Both the position numbers and the translations under genes were made by a program. Below the pieces are notes generated by a model. It worked only from the letters and a program-made list of their open reading frames with translations, was not told the DNA's origin and ran no database searches. A stretch of 64,000 nucleotides of DNA from Pseudomonas huaxiensis. Lineage in GTDB: Bacteria > Pseudomonadota > Gammaproteobacteria > Pseudomonadales > Pseudomonadaceae. Of the stretch, positions 1 to 9,083 are shown piece after piece; within the stretch, counting starts at the first letter, position 1; the number at the start of each line of letters is the position of its first letter. The DNA lies in the NCBI RefSeq assembly GCF_003231275.1, contig NZ_QKVL01000025.1, forward strand, positions 33,840-97,839, read 5' to 3'.

Positions 1-2
1 TG

Positions 3-539
3 ATCCTCTGGGTCTGTGTGCTGAAAAGCGGTGTCCACGCGACCCTGGCCGGGGTCACCCTGGCGCTGTGCATTCCACTGCGCACCCGCAATGCCGAGAC
101 CTCGCCGCTGCGCAGCCTCGAACATGCCCTGCACCCTTGGGTCGCATACGGCATCCTGCCATTGTTCGCCTTTGCCAATGCCGGTGTGTCGCTGACCGGC
201 GTGACCCTGGAAAGCTTCACCCACACCGTGCCCATGGGCATCGCCCTCGGCCTGCTGGCAGGCAAGACCATCGGCGTGTTCGGCCTGACCTGGATCGCCA
301 TCAAGCTCGGCATGGCCGCCCTGCCCAGCGGCGCCAACTGGGGACAGGTCCTCGGCGTGGCGATTCTCTGTGGCATCGGCTTCACCATGAGCCTGTTTGT
401 CGGTTCGCTGGCCTTCATGCCCGGTAGCAGCGAATACGCTGGCATGGACCGGATGGGTATCCTCACCGGTTCACTGTTTGCCGCGCTGATCGGCTACGGC
501 ATCACCGCCCTGTCCAGCCGCAAGGCCCAGGCAAACTGA
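3..539 (+). CDS. nhaA: Na+/H+ antiporter NhaA, C-terminal part (cut by window edge)
   Basis: The open frame runs in from the left edge (first full codon at base 3), so the N-terminal half lies outside the window. The visible ~178 residues carry the characteristic VLKSGVHATLAG stretch (the segment of E. coli NhaA around the TM VIII region) and several hydrophobic helices ending in GYGITALSSRKAQAN. NhaA is an inner-membrane electrogenic antiporter that exchanges 2 H+ for 1 Na+ and supports salt and alkaline tolerance. The two ion-binding aspartates of TM V are upstream of the window and cannot be checked. A strong hairpin terminator follows. Identification is confident; functionality of the whole gene cannot be judged here. 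Confidence 0.9.
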   Translation: MLWVCVLKSGVHATLAGVTLALCIPLRTRNAETSPLRSLEHALHPWVAYGILPLFAFANAGVSLTGVTLESFTHTVPMGIALGLLAGKTIGVFGLTWIAIKLGMAALPSGANWGQVLGVAILCGIGFTMSLFVGSLAFMPGSSEYAGMDRMGILTGSLFAALIGYGITALSSRKAQAN

Positions 540-564
540 TTCACGGCCTTTTCAGGCAGCAATA

Positions 565-600
565 AAAAACCCCGAACGGCGCGAGCCGTGTCGGGGTTTT
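565..600. terminator. Bidirectional rho-independent terminator nhaA / slyB
   Basis: The stem AACCCCGA-ACGGC / GCCGT-TCGGGGTT is flanked by an A-run on the left and a T-run on the right. It sits between two convergent genes and can serve both. Confidence 0.85.
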
Positions 601-619
601 GTCTTTCAGGCGTTGCCGA

Positions 620-1084
620 TCAGTGGGTGACGCGGCTGGTGCCATCGACGGTCACGATACGCACGCGCTCGCCGACCCGGAAAATCTCGTTTTCCTGAAC
701 CTGCTGTACATAGGCGCGCATGCTGCCATCATCCTCGCGAACGGTGACTTCCACACCTTGGGTACGGGTCAGCCCTTCCTCGGCGGCAGAACCGGCCAAG
801 CCGCCGGCTACCGCACCGATCACCGCCGCGACGATGCTGCCGCGACCGCCACCGATGGCGCTACCCGCTACACCACCGACCACCGCACCGGCGCCACCAC
901 CAATCGGGGTTTTGGTGCCTTCAATTTTCACAGGGCGCAGGGATTCGATGGTACCCATGCGCACGGTCTGGACGCGGCGTGCCTCGTCCCGAGAGTAGGA
1001 GTCGCCGGACAGGTTGGAGGCACATCCTCCCAGCAGCAGCGACATCGTGGTGAACGATGCAACCAGCAGAACAGACTTACGCAT
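620..1084 (-). CDS. slyB: SlyB-type outer-membrane lipoprotein (glycine-zipper 2TM)
   Basis: A 154-residue protein with a signal peptide and lipobox LLGGC (lipidated Cys21). Residues ~60-102 form a Gly/Ala-rich glycine-zipper segment (repeated GxxxG, e.g. GGGAGAVVGGVAG), the hallmark of the PcpSlyB/Rick_17kDa family. The C-terminal ~40 residues are polar and resemble a small beta domain (GVEVTVREDDG). In enterobacteria SlyB is a PhoPQ-controlled lipoprotein that stabilises the outer membrane under stress; the role here is inferred from family. A GGAGAT ribosome site lies a few bases before the ATG. It is monocistronic, with a terminator shared with nhaA downstream. Confidence 0.88.
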   Translation of the reverse strand: MRKSVLLVASFTTMSLLLGGCASNLSGDSYSRDEARRVQTVRMGTIESLRPVKIEGTKTPIGGGAGAVVGGVAGSAIGGGRGSIVAAVIGAVAGGLAGSAAEEGLTRTQGVEVTVREDDGSMRAYVQQVQENEIFRVGERVRIVTVDGTSRVTH

Positions 1085-1229
1085 AGGATCATCTCCTTAA
1101 GACAGGTGCTCATTAGACTCCGCACATTGACGACTGTCACGACACGCACCGGATAAAATTGCTTCCATTCAGCTTGGGTACAGGCAGCACACCTGGAACT
1201 GTCAGAAGGCTTGGTTAACAAGGATAGAC

Positions 1230-1466
1230 ATGGATTACTTCATCATCGCCGTCACCACCGTGGCCGGCCTGTATTTTCACGGTTGGCTGTACGTGCGGAT
1301 CAGGCGCTGGACCGACCGGGACCTGGCCCTGTCGTTTGCGGGGAAGGATGAGCAGAAACGCGAATTCATGCTTCAGCGGCTGGACGCCGCGAAGGCGCAG
1401 AAGGTCAAGCGCAAGGAGTTGGCGGCCTGGCTGGAGCGCGAGGCCGCCGGATACAGCGCGGGTTAA
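1230..1466 (+). CDS. Small conserved hypothetical membrane-anchored protein
   Basis: A 78-residue protein with one N-terminal hydrophobic helix (residues ~3-23, IIAVTTVAGLYFHGWLYV) followed by a strongly charged, helical, probably cytoplasmic region (KRKELAAWLEREAAG). No catalytic motif is visible. Its position between slyB and pdxH is, as far as I recall, kept in other pseudomonads, which argues that it is real. The stop overlaps the convergent pdxH stop by 4 bases. Function unknown. Confidence 0.7.
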   Translation: MDYFIIAVTTVAGLYFHGWLYVRIRRWTDRDLALSFAGKDEQKREFMLQRLDAAKAQKVKRKELAAWLEREAAGYSAG

Positions 1467-2110
1467 GGCGCCAGCCGCTCACGCAGCCAGGCGCCCTGCT
1501 CCAGACGGTAGTTGAGGCGATCGTGCAAACGGCTCGGACGGCCCTGCCAGAACTCGATGCGCTCCGGCAACAGGCGGTAGCCACCCCAGTGCTCGGGGCA
1601 CTGCGGCTGGCTGTCGCTGAAACGCTGCTCGGTCGCCTTGAGCAGCGCTTCAAGCTCGCCACGATCGGCGATCACCCGGCTCTGCGGTGAAGCCCAGGCA
1701 CCCAGGCGGCTACCCAACGGACGCACCTGATAATAGGCATCAGACTCTTGCGGCGACACCTTCACCACCTTCCCTTCGATACGCACCTGGCGCTCCAGGG
1801 TCGGCCAGAAGAAGGTCATGGCCGCGTACGGATTGGCCAGCAAATGCTGCCCCTTGGCGCTCTCGTAGTTGGTGAAGAAGGTAAAGCCCTGCTCGTCCAG
1901 GCCCTTGAGCAGGAGAATGCGGCAATGCGGACGGCCGTGCTCGTCCACGGTTGCCACGGTCATGGCATTGGCTTCCACCGGAGCCTGTTCGGTTTTCACC
2001 GCGTCGGCGAACCATTGGTGAAACAGCGCAAAGGGCTCGCTCGGGGCCTGGGCTTCGGCCAGGCCGTCGCGGGTGTAGTCACGGCGCATATCTGCCAGCG
2101 TCTGAGTCAT
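1463..2110 (-). CDS. pdxH: Pyridoxamine 5'-phosphate oxidase
   Basis: A 215-residue FMN flavoprotein that oxidises pyridoxamine/pyridoxine 5'-phosphate to pyridoxal 5'-phosphate with O2, the last step of B6 synthesis and salvage. Family features are visible: PHCRILLLKG and TNYESAKGQ in the FMN-binding split barrel, the substrate/FMN segment RPLGSRLGAWAS, and the C-terminal signature ERIEFWQGRPSRLHDR with the conserved Arg-x-His. Length matches the family (~215-218). It is followed on the same strand (upstream in position order) by the OmpA-family gene, 19 bases away, so the two may be co-transcribed. No anomaly seen. Confidence 0.96.
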   Translation of the reverse strand: MTQTLADMRRDYTRDGLAEAQAPSEPFALFHQWFADAVKTEQAPVEANAMTVATVDEHGRPHCRILLLKGLDEQGFTFFTNYESAKGQHLLANPYAAMTFFWPTLERQVRIEGKVVKVSPQESDAYYQVRPLGSRLGAWASPQSRVIADRGELEALLKATEQRFSDSQPQCPEHWGGYRLLPERIEFWQGRPSRLHDRLNYRLEQGAWLRERLAP

Positions 2111-2129
2111 CTACAGCGTTCCTTGAGGA

Positions 2130-3113
2130 TCAGTTGGTCTTCGCAGGGCTGTTGGCCGCAACCTTCTTGGCTGCGGGCTCGGCTTTTTTCGCAGCCGGTT
2201 TGGCTGGTGCCGCTTTCTTCTTGGCCGCGGTATCTTTCACCGGGGCAGCTTTCTTCGCAGTCGCCGCTTTGGCCGGGGCTTTGGCAGCAGCCTTGGCGGC
2301 TGGTTTGGCCGCAGGTGCCTTGACCGCAGGTTTGGCATCCTGGACAGCGACCAACTCAGCCGGGGTCGGGGTTGGCTGCTGGTACTTGGCAAGCAGCGCC
2401 ACCATGGTAGCTTGCGGGGTCAGGATCATTTCCACACGACGGTTCAGCGAACGGCCCTGCTGGCTGTCGTTGGCTGCCCGTGGCGCCACCGAACCCAGGC
2501 CGCGCAGGCCCAGGCGATCACGTTGCAGGCCGCTGAGGCGGAAGATCGCTGCCACCGACTGGGCGCGCTCCTGGCTCAGCTTCTGGTTGGCCACGGCGGC
2601 GCCGCTGCTGTCGGCATGGCCGAGGACCAGGACGGCAGTCTTGGTGTCGGTTTCGACGATCTTGGCGATCCGGGTGATCGGGCCGAGGGTAACCGGCAGC
2701 AACATGGCCGGACGATCCGGGTTGTAACCGCTGTCCACCGGTAAGATCACCACCAGAACGTCTTCACGGCGTTCCAGTTCCAGCTTGCTGTCCTTGACTG
2801 CCTCGCGCAGGCGCGGCTCGTAAGTGTCCAGCCAGGCCTGGGTGGCCTTCACGTCAATCTTCGGTACCGCCGCCGCTGCGACCTCCTTGTCGTCACTACC
2901 ACCAAAAGGCCACCACCAACTACCGCCTTCGGACTTGGCTTCGGACTTGACGACTTTCTCGGTTACGGCTGCCTTCACTTCCTGATCGGCGACCTTGTCC
3001 GAGCCAAACGGCCACCAGCTGTGACCGCTGTCGGCGGCGTCTTTCTGGGGGTTCTGGGCGCAGCCGGTGATGGCCAGGCACAGGGCAAGAGCTAAGGTTT
3101 TATGTGAAGACAT
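2130..3113 (-). CDS. OmpA-family lipoprotein with Lys/Ala-rich C-terminal tail
   Basis: Start chosen at the ATG giving a signal peptide with lipobox AITGC (Cys18); an upstream in-frame extension lacks a signal. The 327-residue product has two tryptophan-rich repeats near the N-terminus (SWWPFGSDK and SWWWPFGGSDDK), a linker, and an OmpA/MotB peptidoglycan-binding domain at ~130-245 (LGHADSSGAAVANQKLSQERA, RSLNRRVEMIL). The last ~70 residues are a low-complexity KA/PA-rich tail (AKKAAPVK-type) resembling histone H1-like proteins, placed after the peptidoglycan domain. The tail is highly basic and could bind peptidoglycan, LPS or nucleic acid; that is inference. Likely in one unit with pdxH. 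Confidence 0.82.
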   Translation of the reverse strand: MSSHKTLALALCLAITGCAQNPQKDAADSGHSWWPFGSDKVADQEVKAAVTEKVVKSEAKSEGGSWWWPFGGSDDKEVAAAAVPKIDVKATQAWLDTYEPRLREAVKDSKLELERREDVLVVILPVDSGYNPDRPAMLLPVTLGPITRIAKIVETDTKTAVLVLGHADSSGAAVANQKLSQERAQSVAAIFRLSGLQRDRLGLRGLGSVAPRAANDSQQGRSLNRRVEMILTPQATMVALLAKYQQPTPTPAELVAVQDAKPAVKAPAAKPAAKAAAKAPAKAATAKKAAPVKDTAAKKKAAPAKPAAKKAEPAAKKVAANSPAKTN

Positions 3114-3195
3114 CAGCGATACACCATGAAAATGAAAGAAAAAATACGTGGAATGCAGAATAGCCAACCGGCCCCCTGAGTGCAGGGCCAACCGA

Positions 3196-4341
3196 TCAAA
3201 GGCACGCTTTCAGGACCCGCACCAGCTTTTGCGCACGGGGGTCCATGAGGATGTAGGGGCCCAGGGTATTGGTGACGAAGCCGAAGGCAACGTCATGCTC
3301 AGGGTCAGCGAAACCGACCGAGCCACCCGCGCCAGGATGCCCGAACGCACGGGCGCCTAGGCCAAACGTCGCGTTGGCCACCGCCGGCTGGTCAAGCATG
3401 CAGCCCAGGCCGAAACGGGTGCGGGTGAGCAGGGTCTTGTCTTCGCCGAGGCTGTGTTCGCGGGTCAGTTCGTCGAGCAGTTCGGATTCCAGCAGGCTGC
3501 CATCGAGCAGCCCGGCGTAGAAGCCGGCCAGACTGCGAGCGTTGCCGTGGCCATTCGCCGCCGGCTGCTGCATGCGCCGCCACTCGGGCTTGTTGGTGCT
3601 GGTCAGGATGGCCGGCGGGTTGGTGAAGGCCCGGGTCGACAAGGCCTGCGGCTCGCGCATGGTGACCTGAAGCAGGCGCTGCGCCGCTTCGTCGCCGAGG
3701 TTGCCCTTGCCACGAGCGATATGGGCGACACGGTGGAACTCCTCGTCGGCCAGGCCGATATGAAAATCCAGTCCCAAGGGTTTTGCCGTACGGGCAACGA
3801 TCGACTCCCCTGGTCCCCGGCCATCGGCGCGGCGAATCAGCTCACCCACCAGCCAGCCATAGGTGATCGCGGCGTAGCCATGCGCACTGCCCGGCGTCCA
3901 CCATGGCGCTTCAGCGGCCAGGGTGTCGACCATGGTTTGCCAGTTATAGAGAGCTTCGGCGGGGAGCAGTTCGCGGATCGCCGGCAGGCCGGCCTGATGG
4001 CAAAGCAGGTGACGCAGGGTCACCGACTCCTTGCCGGCCTGGGCGAACTCGGGCCAGTAGCGCGCAACCGGCGCATCGAGTTGCAGCTTGCCCTCGCCCA
4101 CCAGTTGCAACGCGGTGACTGCGGCAAATGTCTTGGTGCACGAGAACAGATTGGCGATGGTGTCGCTGTGCCAGGCCTCCTGGCCGTCCTTGTCGGCGCT
4201 GCCGGCCCACAGGTCGAGGACGGTCTCGCCACCAACCTGGATGCACAACGCCGCACCGCGCTCCTGGGGATCGTCGAAGAGGGCCGCGAAGGCCTCGCGT
4301 ACCGCTTCGAACTTCAGTTCGAAATGACCCTGAATCTGCAC
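3196..4341 (-). CDS. Serine hydrolase / EstB-type esterase of the beta-lactamase (S12) fold
   Basis: GTG start chosen (AGGAG 8-13 bases upstream) because the frame upstream of it shows no family similarity. The 381-residue protein has the class C beta-lactamase/penicillin-binding signature Ser-x-x-Lys as SCTK (Ser67, Lys70), an ITYGW segment near 165 that can supply the Tyr motif, and a C-terminal HPGAGGSVGFADP region typical of this group. No signal peptide is visible, so it is probably cytoplasmic. Members are carboxylesterases or lipolytic enzymes rather than antibiotic-inactivating lactamases. Substrate unknown. Confidence 0.85.
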   Translation of the reverse strand: MQIQGHFELKFEAVREAFAALFDDPQERGAALCIQVGGETVLDLWAGSADKDGQEAWHSDTIANLFSCTKTFAAVTALQLVGEGKLQLDAPVARYWPEFAQAGKESVTLRHLLCHQAGLPAIRELLPAEALYNWQTMVDTLAAEAPWWTPGSAHGYAAITYGWLVGELIRRADGRGPGESIVARTAKPLGLDFHIGLADEEFHRVAHIARGKGNLGDEAAQRLLQVTMREPQALSTRAFTNPPAILTSTNKPEWRRMQQPAANGHGNARSLAGFYAGLLDGSLLESELLDELTREHSLGEDKTLLTRTRFGLGCMLDQPAVANATFGLGARAFGHPGAGGSVGFADPEHDVAFGFVTNTLGPYILMDPRAQKLVRVLKACL

Positions 4342-4447
4342 CCGACGACTCCTGCACAACCTGCCTGAAAAGTGGCGTGCATTGTTTCAGCACGGAGCGG
4401 ATTTGGGAACAGACACGGGTCAGACGGCGACATCATTCATTTAAGGC

Positions 4448-6712
4448 TCAGGGTTTGCCTGGCTCGCTCGCCGGTTGCCGGGCCGGTGCACTGCCGACGA
4501 TCTCTTTCTCCACCTGCAGGTTGGCCTTGCGCACCTGTTCGACGAAGCCCTGGAACGGCACGTCGGTGATGCCGACCAAACCGAAGTGGCCGTTTTCGCC
4601 ATCGAGCAGACGTCCGCTGGCCGGCTGATCAGCGAACTGGAACCAGTGCGCGCCGACAATGCTCGGCTCTGACAGCGCCGCCTTGAGGAACGCCGTGTAG
4701 GCCGGGCCGCGATCTTCTTCACGGGCGACTTCCATCGGCCCCGGCCAGAACGGTCCGCGGTCGCGGGAACCGAAGTGGAACTCGGAGACCAGCACTGGTT
4801 TGTCCAGCGTCCGCAACTGGGCGAAGTCGTAGCCGTCCTGAGGTTTCAGGGTGTAGAAATTGAAGCTCAGCACATCACAGTATTGGGCGCAGGCCGCCAC
4901 GGCCTCCGGGGTGGTAACCGCGAAGCGGCCGCCCAGCAGCAGTTGGTTCGGCGCATGCCACTTCAGTGCATCGGAGATGGTCTTGAAGTAGGCGTCGGCG
5001 AAGGTGCGCTGGAAATGCTTGAAGTCGGCTTCGATTTCCGGGTGCTCGGCGCTTGGCAGCGGCGGCTCGAAGCCCGGGTCTTCCATCAGCTCCCAGGCGC
5101 TCAGCTCGATGCCCCAGGCCTTGGACAGACCTTCCTGGTTGCGGTACTTGTCGCGCAGTTGCTTGAGGAAGGCACGCTTGGCCGGCACGTCGGTGGTCAG
5201 GCGCAAGGTGCCGTAGGCCAGGCCATAGCGCGACTTGGGGTCGTCTCCCGGCGCAGCCCAGGCCAGTTCGTTGTCGGCGAAGTAGCCGATCAGCCACGGA
5301 TCATCGCGGTGATCCCGGGCAGCAATGGCGACCGCACGTTCGGTGGCCATGGCGAAACGCGGGTCGAACGGGTCGGGCATCGCGCCCCACCAGTCCATGC
5401 CGGTGCTGATGCTGGCGTAATCGCCGACGATCGCCAGCGGCAAGGTGTAAGGCAGACGCTGGGCATGGCCCAGGTCGGGGTCGCTCCAGTTGCCGAGGGT
5501 GTTGAAGCCCCAGGCCTGCAAACGGTCGAGGGCCTGGGCCTGCCAGCGCCCGGCATCGAAGGCGACTGGCGGGCACGGCGCGGCCGGAGCGCTCCCGGTT
5601 GCTGCGACGGGTGTGCAAGGTTTGCCGTAGCTGCGTTCGAGGTTGGCCGCATAGAAGTCGAACCAGCGGCCCTGGTTGAAGTTGCGGCCCTTGGACGAGG
5701 CATTGCCGTCGTTGTTGTTGCCTTCACCGTAGAAGACCGCCAATGGCGAATCCGCCGCCGGCAACCCGCTGAACATCGCTTCACGTCCGGCGACATAAGT
5801 GCGCCCGGGTTCAGCGTTCACCGCGTTGACGCCCAGCGAATAGAACGGATGCCCCTCCGGCGTAACCAGGTACCAGCGACCATCACGCTTGACCGTGCGG
5901 AAGAAGCCCTTGGCATCGAAGGTCTGCCCGCCGGTCCAACCGCCGAAGCGGTCCAGCGGCTGCTTCTGGCGTTCAGCCAGCCAGGTCTTGAGTTGTTGCT
6001 GCTCTTTGGCGGCGGCGCTGCGCAGTTGCTCGTCGCTGCTGACCTTTTCCGGCCAGCGACCCCGGCTGAACTGGCCATAGCCATCGATCAACTGGCTGTA
6101 GGCCGCCTGCTGCAGGCGGTCGTCGTCCTGCACGTTGATGCATTCGATCAGCACGCTCTGGGCGACATTCGGCTGGTTCATCGACAGGGTGACGGAGGTG
6201 ACCTGGCTCAGGTCCAGCTCACCAGCACTGCCGGTCAGGATCAGACGCTGACCTTCGAAGGTCCAGGGCATCGGCGGGCCGGCGCGCATGCCCTGGCTCA
6301 GCGGCGAACTGGCCTGGAGCGGGATCAGCACAGTCTGTGCCGGGCCGGCTGGCAGGTCGATGCGGCTGGTGAGGGTTTTGCCGTCGGCACTCTGGATGGT
6401 CACGTTGACCGTCAGGGCCCAGTCCATACCGCTTTGCAGGCGCAGGGTCAGGGCCTTTTGCGCGGACCAGTCCCAGACGCCGGTTTGCGGGCTCATTCGC
6501 AGATTGGGACGCTGCACCGGATTGAACACCACTCGGCGCAGTACTTCGCCTTCGGCCGTCTGCTCAGCGTTGTACTGCGGCAGGCTGGCCTCCTCGGTCG
6601 CCACATTGACCACCGAAGTGGGGCGCACAAAGTTGAACAGCGTCTGCTGCGCGGCCAGCAGTGGCGGGCAGAACATCAGCGCGAAAACGGCGGGAAGGGT
6701 ACGGCGCAACAT
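4448..6712 (-). CDS. Secreted GH50-like glycoside hydrolase (beta-agarase-like)
   Basis: Start at the ATG that opens a clear signal peptide (MLRRTLPAVFALMFCPPLLA), with AAGGAG upstream. The mature part (~730 residues) has an N-terminal beta-rich, carbohydrate-binding-like region (~20-250) and a TIM-barrel region (~265-735). Two acidic motifs fit the catalytic pair of GH-A clan / GH50 enzymes: FADNELAW (acid/base Glu482) and VSEFHFGSRDRG (nucleophile Glu644). A Pseudomonas substrate is unlikely to be agar itself; a beta-galactan, plant or exopolysaccharide substrate is plausible. No sugar transport or regulator genes adjoin it. Family assignment is fairly sure, substrate unknown. Confidence 0.75.
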   Translation of the reverse strand: MLRRTLPAVFALMFCPPLLAAQQTLFNFVRPTSVVNVATEEASLPQYNAEQTAEGEVLRRVVFNPVQRPNLRMSPQTGVWDWSAQKALTLRLQSGMDWALTVNVTIQSADGKTLTSRIDLPAGPAQTVLIPLQASSPLSQGMRAGPPMPWTFEGQRLILTGSAGELDLSQVTSVTLSMNQPNVAQSVLIECINVQDDDRLQQAAYSQLIDGYGQFSRGRWPEKVSSDEQLRSAAAKEQQQLKTWLAERQKQPLDRFGGWTGGQTFDAKGFFRTVKRDGRWYLVTPEGHPFYSLGVNAVNAEPGRTYVAGREAMFSGLPAADSPLAVFYGEGNNNDGNASSKGRNFNQGRWFDFYAANLERSYGKPCTPVAATGSAPAAPCPPVAFDAGRWQAQALDRLQAWGFNTLGNWSDPDLGHAQRLPYTLPLAIVGDYASISTGMDWWGAMPDPFDPRFAMATERAVAIAARDHRDDPWLIGYFADNELAWAAPGDDPKSRYGLAYGTLRLTTDVPAKRAFLKQLRDKYRNQEGLSKAWGIELSAWELMEDPGFEPPLPSAEHPEIEADFKHFQRTFADAYFKTISDALKWHAPNQLLLGGRFAVTTPEAVAACAQYCDVLSFNFYTLKPQDGYDFAQLRTLDKPVLVSEFHFGSRDRGPFWPGPMEVAREEDRGPAYTAFLKAALSEPSIVGAHWFQFADQPASGRLLDGENGHFGLVGITDVPFQGFVEQVRKANLQVEKEIVGSAPARQPASEPGKP

Positions 6713-6798
6713 GGGGCTCGAGTTCTCCTTGAAGGACCCTTGCGGGTCTTGGGTCCGGTGAATAGACAGCGAGAAATGCAAAAGATTTTCAGGACCTG

Positions 6799-6835
6799 AT
6801 CGCTGCGGCTTGGCGGGACGCCGAAGCGCAGCGAT
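6799..6835 (-). terminator. Hairpin downstream of dinG
   Basis: Long stem with arms ATCGCTGC..GCTT.GGCG and CGCC.AAGC.GCAGCGAT between the dinG stop and the glycosidase promoter region. There is no clear T-run on the minus strand, so termination may be weak. Confidence 0.5.
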
Positions 6836-6840
6836 TGGGC

Positions 6841-8985
6841 TCAGGAAATTTCCCGGCGAAACGGCGGCAGCGCGTTAAGAATAGCCTTGCCGTAGCGTTG
6901 GGTGACCACGCGGCGGTCAAGCAGGGTGATGATTCCACGGTCCTCTTCGGTCCGCAGCAGGCGACCGCAGGCCTGGATCAGTTTCAGCGACGCATCCGGC
7001 ACGGCGATTTCCATGAACGGGTTGCCGCCGCGCGCCTCGATCCATTCGGCCAACGCCGCTTCCACCGGGTCATCCGGCACGGCGAAGGGGATCTTGGCGA
7101 TCACCACGTGCTCGCAATAGGCACCCGGCAAGTCCACCCCTTCGGCGAAACTGGCGAGGCCGAACAGCACGCTGGAATCACCACCATCGACCCGCGCCTT
7201 GTGCTTGTTCAAGGTTTCCTGCTTGGACAGATTGCCCTGGATAAACACCTGCTTGCGCCAGTCGCGGTCCAGGCCGTCGAACACGTCCTGCATCTGTTTG
7301 CGTGAGGAGAACAACACCAGCGAACCCCGCGAACCTTCCACCAGTTCCGGTAGATCGCGAATGATCGCCGCAGTGTGGGCGGCCGCGTCTCGCGGATCGG
7401 CCCGCAGGTCCGGCACGCGCAGAACGCCAGCATCGGTGTGATGGAACGGGCTTGGCACCACCGTGGTGACCGCCGCCCGCGGCAAACCGGAGCGCATGCG
7501 GAAACGGTCGAAGGTGCCTAGCGCGGTGAGTGTCGCCGAGGTCACCAGGGCGCCGTGGGCGACGCTCCACAGATTGCGGCGGAGCATCTCGGCGGCCAGG
7601 ATCGGGCTCGCGTTGACTTCGATATCGAACAGCGCGCCGCTCTCGGCCAGGGTCAGCCAGCGCGCCATTGGCGGGCTGTCTTCCGGGTCTTCGGCGGTGA
7701 AGGCGGTCCACAGTTCCCAGTTGCCCTGGGCGCGGGTCAGCAAGGTGCCGAACAGCGGGTACCACTCCTCGGCCTGGTGGCTGGCGATGCCGATATTGAC
7801 CTCGCCGTCCATGCCTTCCTTGAGCAGGTCGGTGAGACGGGAGAACAAGTCGTTGAGACGTGAAAAGCCCTTCTTCAGTTCGATACCGATCTCGCGGATA
7901 TGCTCCGGAATCACACCACCAACGAAGCGATGCCGAGGCCGCTCGCGGCCTTCGATGTCTTCGCTGGGACGGAAGTCGGCAACCTGCTCGCAGGCGCTGA
8001 ACATGAACTGCTGCTGGTTCTTGATCTCCCGGGCCAGCTCCGGCACCTGCTCGATGAACTTGCCGAGGTCGCCCGGCAGCGGGTTCTGGGCCAGCAACTT
8101 GGTCAGGTTCTTCGCGGTCTGTTCCAGCCAGTCGGCGGTGGAACGCAGGCGGCTGTAATGGGCGAAGTGGCCGATGGCCTTGTCCGGCAGGTGATGGCCT
8201 TCGTCGAAGACGTAGATGGTGTCGCGCGGATCGGGCAACACCGCGCCGCCGCCCAGGGCCAGGTCGGCGAGGACCATGTCGTGGTTAGTGACGATCACAT
8301 CGACCTTGCCCATGCCCTCGCGCGCCTTGTAGAAGGTGCACTGGCCGAAGTTGGGGCAGTGGCGGCCGGTACACTGGCTGTGGTCGGTGGTGACCCGCAT
8401 CCAGTCCTTGTCTTCCAGGGCCATGGGCCAACTATCGCGGTCACCGTCCCAGCGGTTGCCGGCGAGCTTCTCGATCATGCTGTTGAACAGCTTCTGGCTG
8501 ACTTCATCCACCTCGATCTTGAAGCCTTCTTCCTCGAACAACTGCGCCGTGGCGCTCTGCGCGTGGCCTTCCTGCAACAGCAGGTCAAGCTTGGACAGGC
8601 ACAGGTAGCGGCCGCGCCCTTTGGCCAGGGCGAAGCTGAAATTCAGGCCGCTGTTGCGCATCAGGTCGGGCAGGTCCTTGAAGACGATCTGCTCCTGCAG
8701 GGCGACGGTTGCCGTGGCGATGACCAGGCGCTTGCCGGCGGCTTTGGCCGCGGGGATCGACGCCAGGCTGTAGGCCACGGTCTTGCCGGTACCGGTGCCA
8801 GCCTCGACCGCCACCACGGCAGGGTCGCCAGAACGCCGACCTTCGTCGTCGCAGTCGATGTCGCCGAGCACCTTCGCCACTTCGGCGATCATCAGGCGCT
8901 GGCCATAACGCGGTTTGAGGCTCTTGGCTTCGAGAAAACGGGAATAGGCGCCCTGAATCTGGGACTTGAGTTCGGTACTGATCAT
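6841..8985 (-). CDS. dinG: ATP-dependent DNA helicase DinG
   Basis: A 714-residue XPD-like superfamily 2 helicase of the Fe-S type, which unwinds DNA 5'-3' and resolves R-loops and recombination intermediates. Visible motifs: Walker A EAGTGTGKT (~62-70), cysteine-rich Fe-S insertion CTGRHCPNFGQC (~200), Walker B DEGHH (~250), SATL motif with the following TALGTF (~490), and the C-terminal motif VI QACGRLLRTEEDRG (~675). The cysteine spacing suggests that the [4Fe-4S] cluster is intact. Length agrees with E. coli DinG (716). In E. coli dinG is LexA-controlled; I did not see a convincing LexA box in the short divergent region at 8986-9083. Confidence 0.95.
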   Translation of the reverse strand: MISTELKSQIQGAYSRFLEAKSLKPRYGQRLMIAEVAKVLGDIDCDDEGRRSGDPAVVAVEAGTGTGKTVAYSLASIPAAKAAGKRLVIATATVALQEQIVFKDLPDLMRNSGLNFSFALAKGRGRYLCLSKLDLLLQEGHAQSATAQLFEEEGFKIEVDEVSQKLFNSMIEKLAGNRWDGDRDSWPMALEDKDWMRVTTDHSQCTGRHCPNFGQCTFYKAREGMGKVDVIVTNHDMVLADLALGGGAVLPDPRDTIYVFDEGHHLPDKAIGHFAHYSRLRSTADWLEQTAKNLTKLLAQNPLPGDLGKFIEQVPELAREIKNQQQFMFSACEQVADFRPSEDIEGRERPRHRFVGGVIPEHIREIGIELKKGFSRLNDLFSRLTDLLKEGMDGEVNIGIASHQAEEWYPLFGTLLTRAQGNWELWTAFTAEDPEDSPPMARWLTLAESGALFDIEVNASPILAAEMLRRNLWSVAHGALVTSATLTALGTFDRFRMRSGLPRAAVTTVVPSPFHHTDAGVLRVPDLRADPRDAAAHTAAIIRDLPELVEGSRGSLVLFSSRKQMQDVFDGLDRDWRKQVFIQGNLSKQETLNKHKARVDGGDSSVLFGLASFAEGVDLPGAYCEHVVIAKIPFAVPDDPVEAALAEWIEARGGNPFMEIAVPDASLKLIQACGRLLRTEEDRGIITLLDRRVVTQRYGKAILNALPPFRREIS

Positions 8986-9083
8986 GGTCTCGGGGCGCCC
9001 AAAAGGCTGGATAAATTTTCAGTGTTTCGAGTGGGCCGGCTATCATACCCCGCTATTGCCCTTTGCGCCGAATGGAGTGCCCG

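Noticed and set aside
4775..6799. Long open frame (674 codons) on the strand opposite the GH50-like gene
   Set aside because: A shadow of high-GC third-position bias; the antisense gene has the signal peptide, catalytic motifs and ribosome site.
8986..9083. LexA box before dinG
   Set aside because: No CTG-N10-CAG palindrome stands out in the short divergent region.
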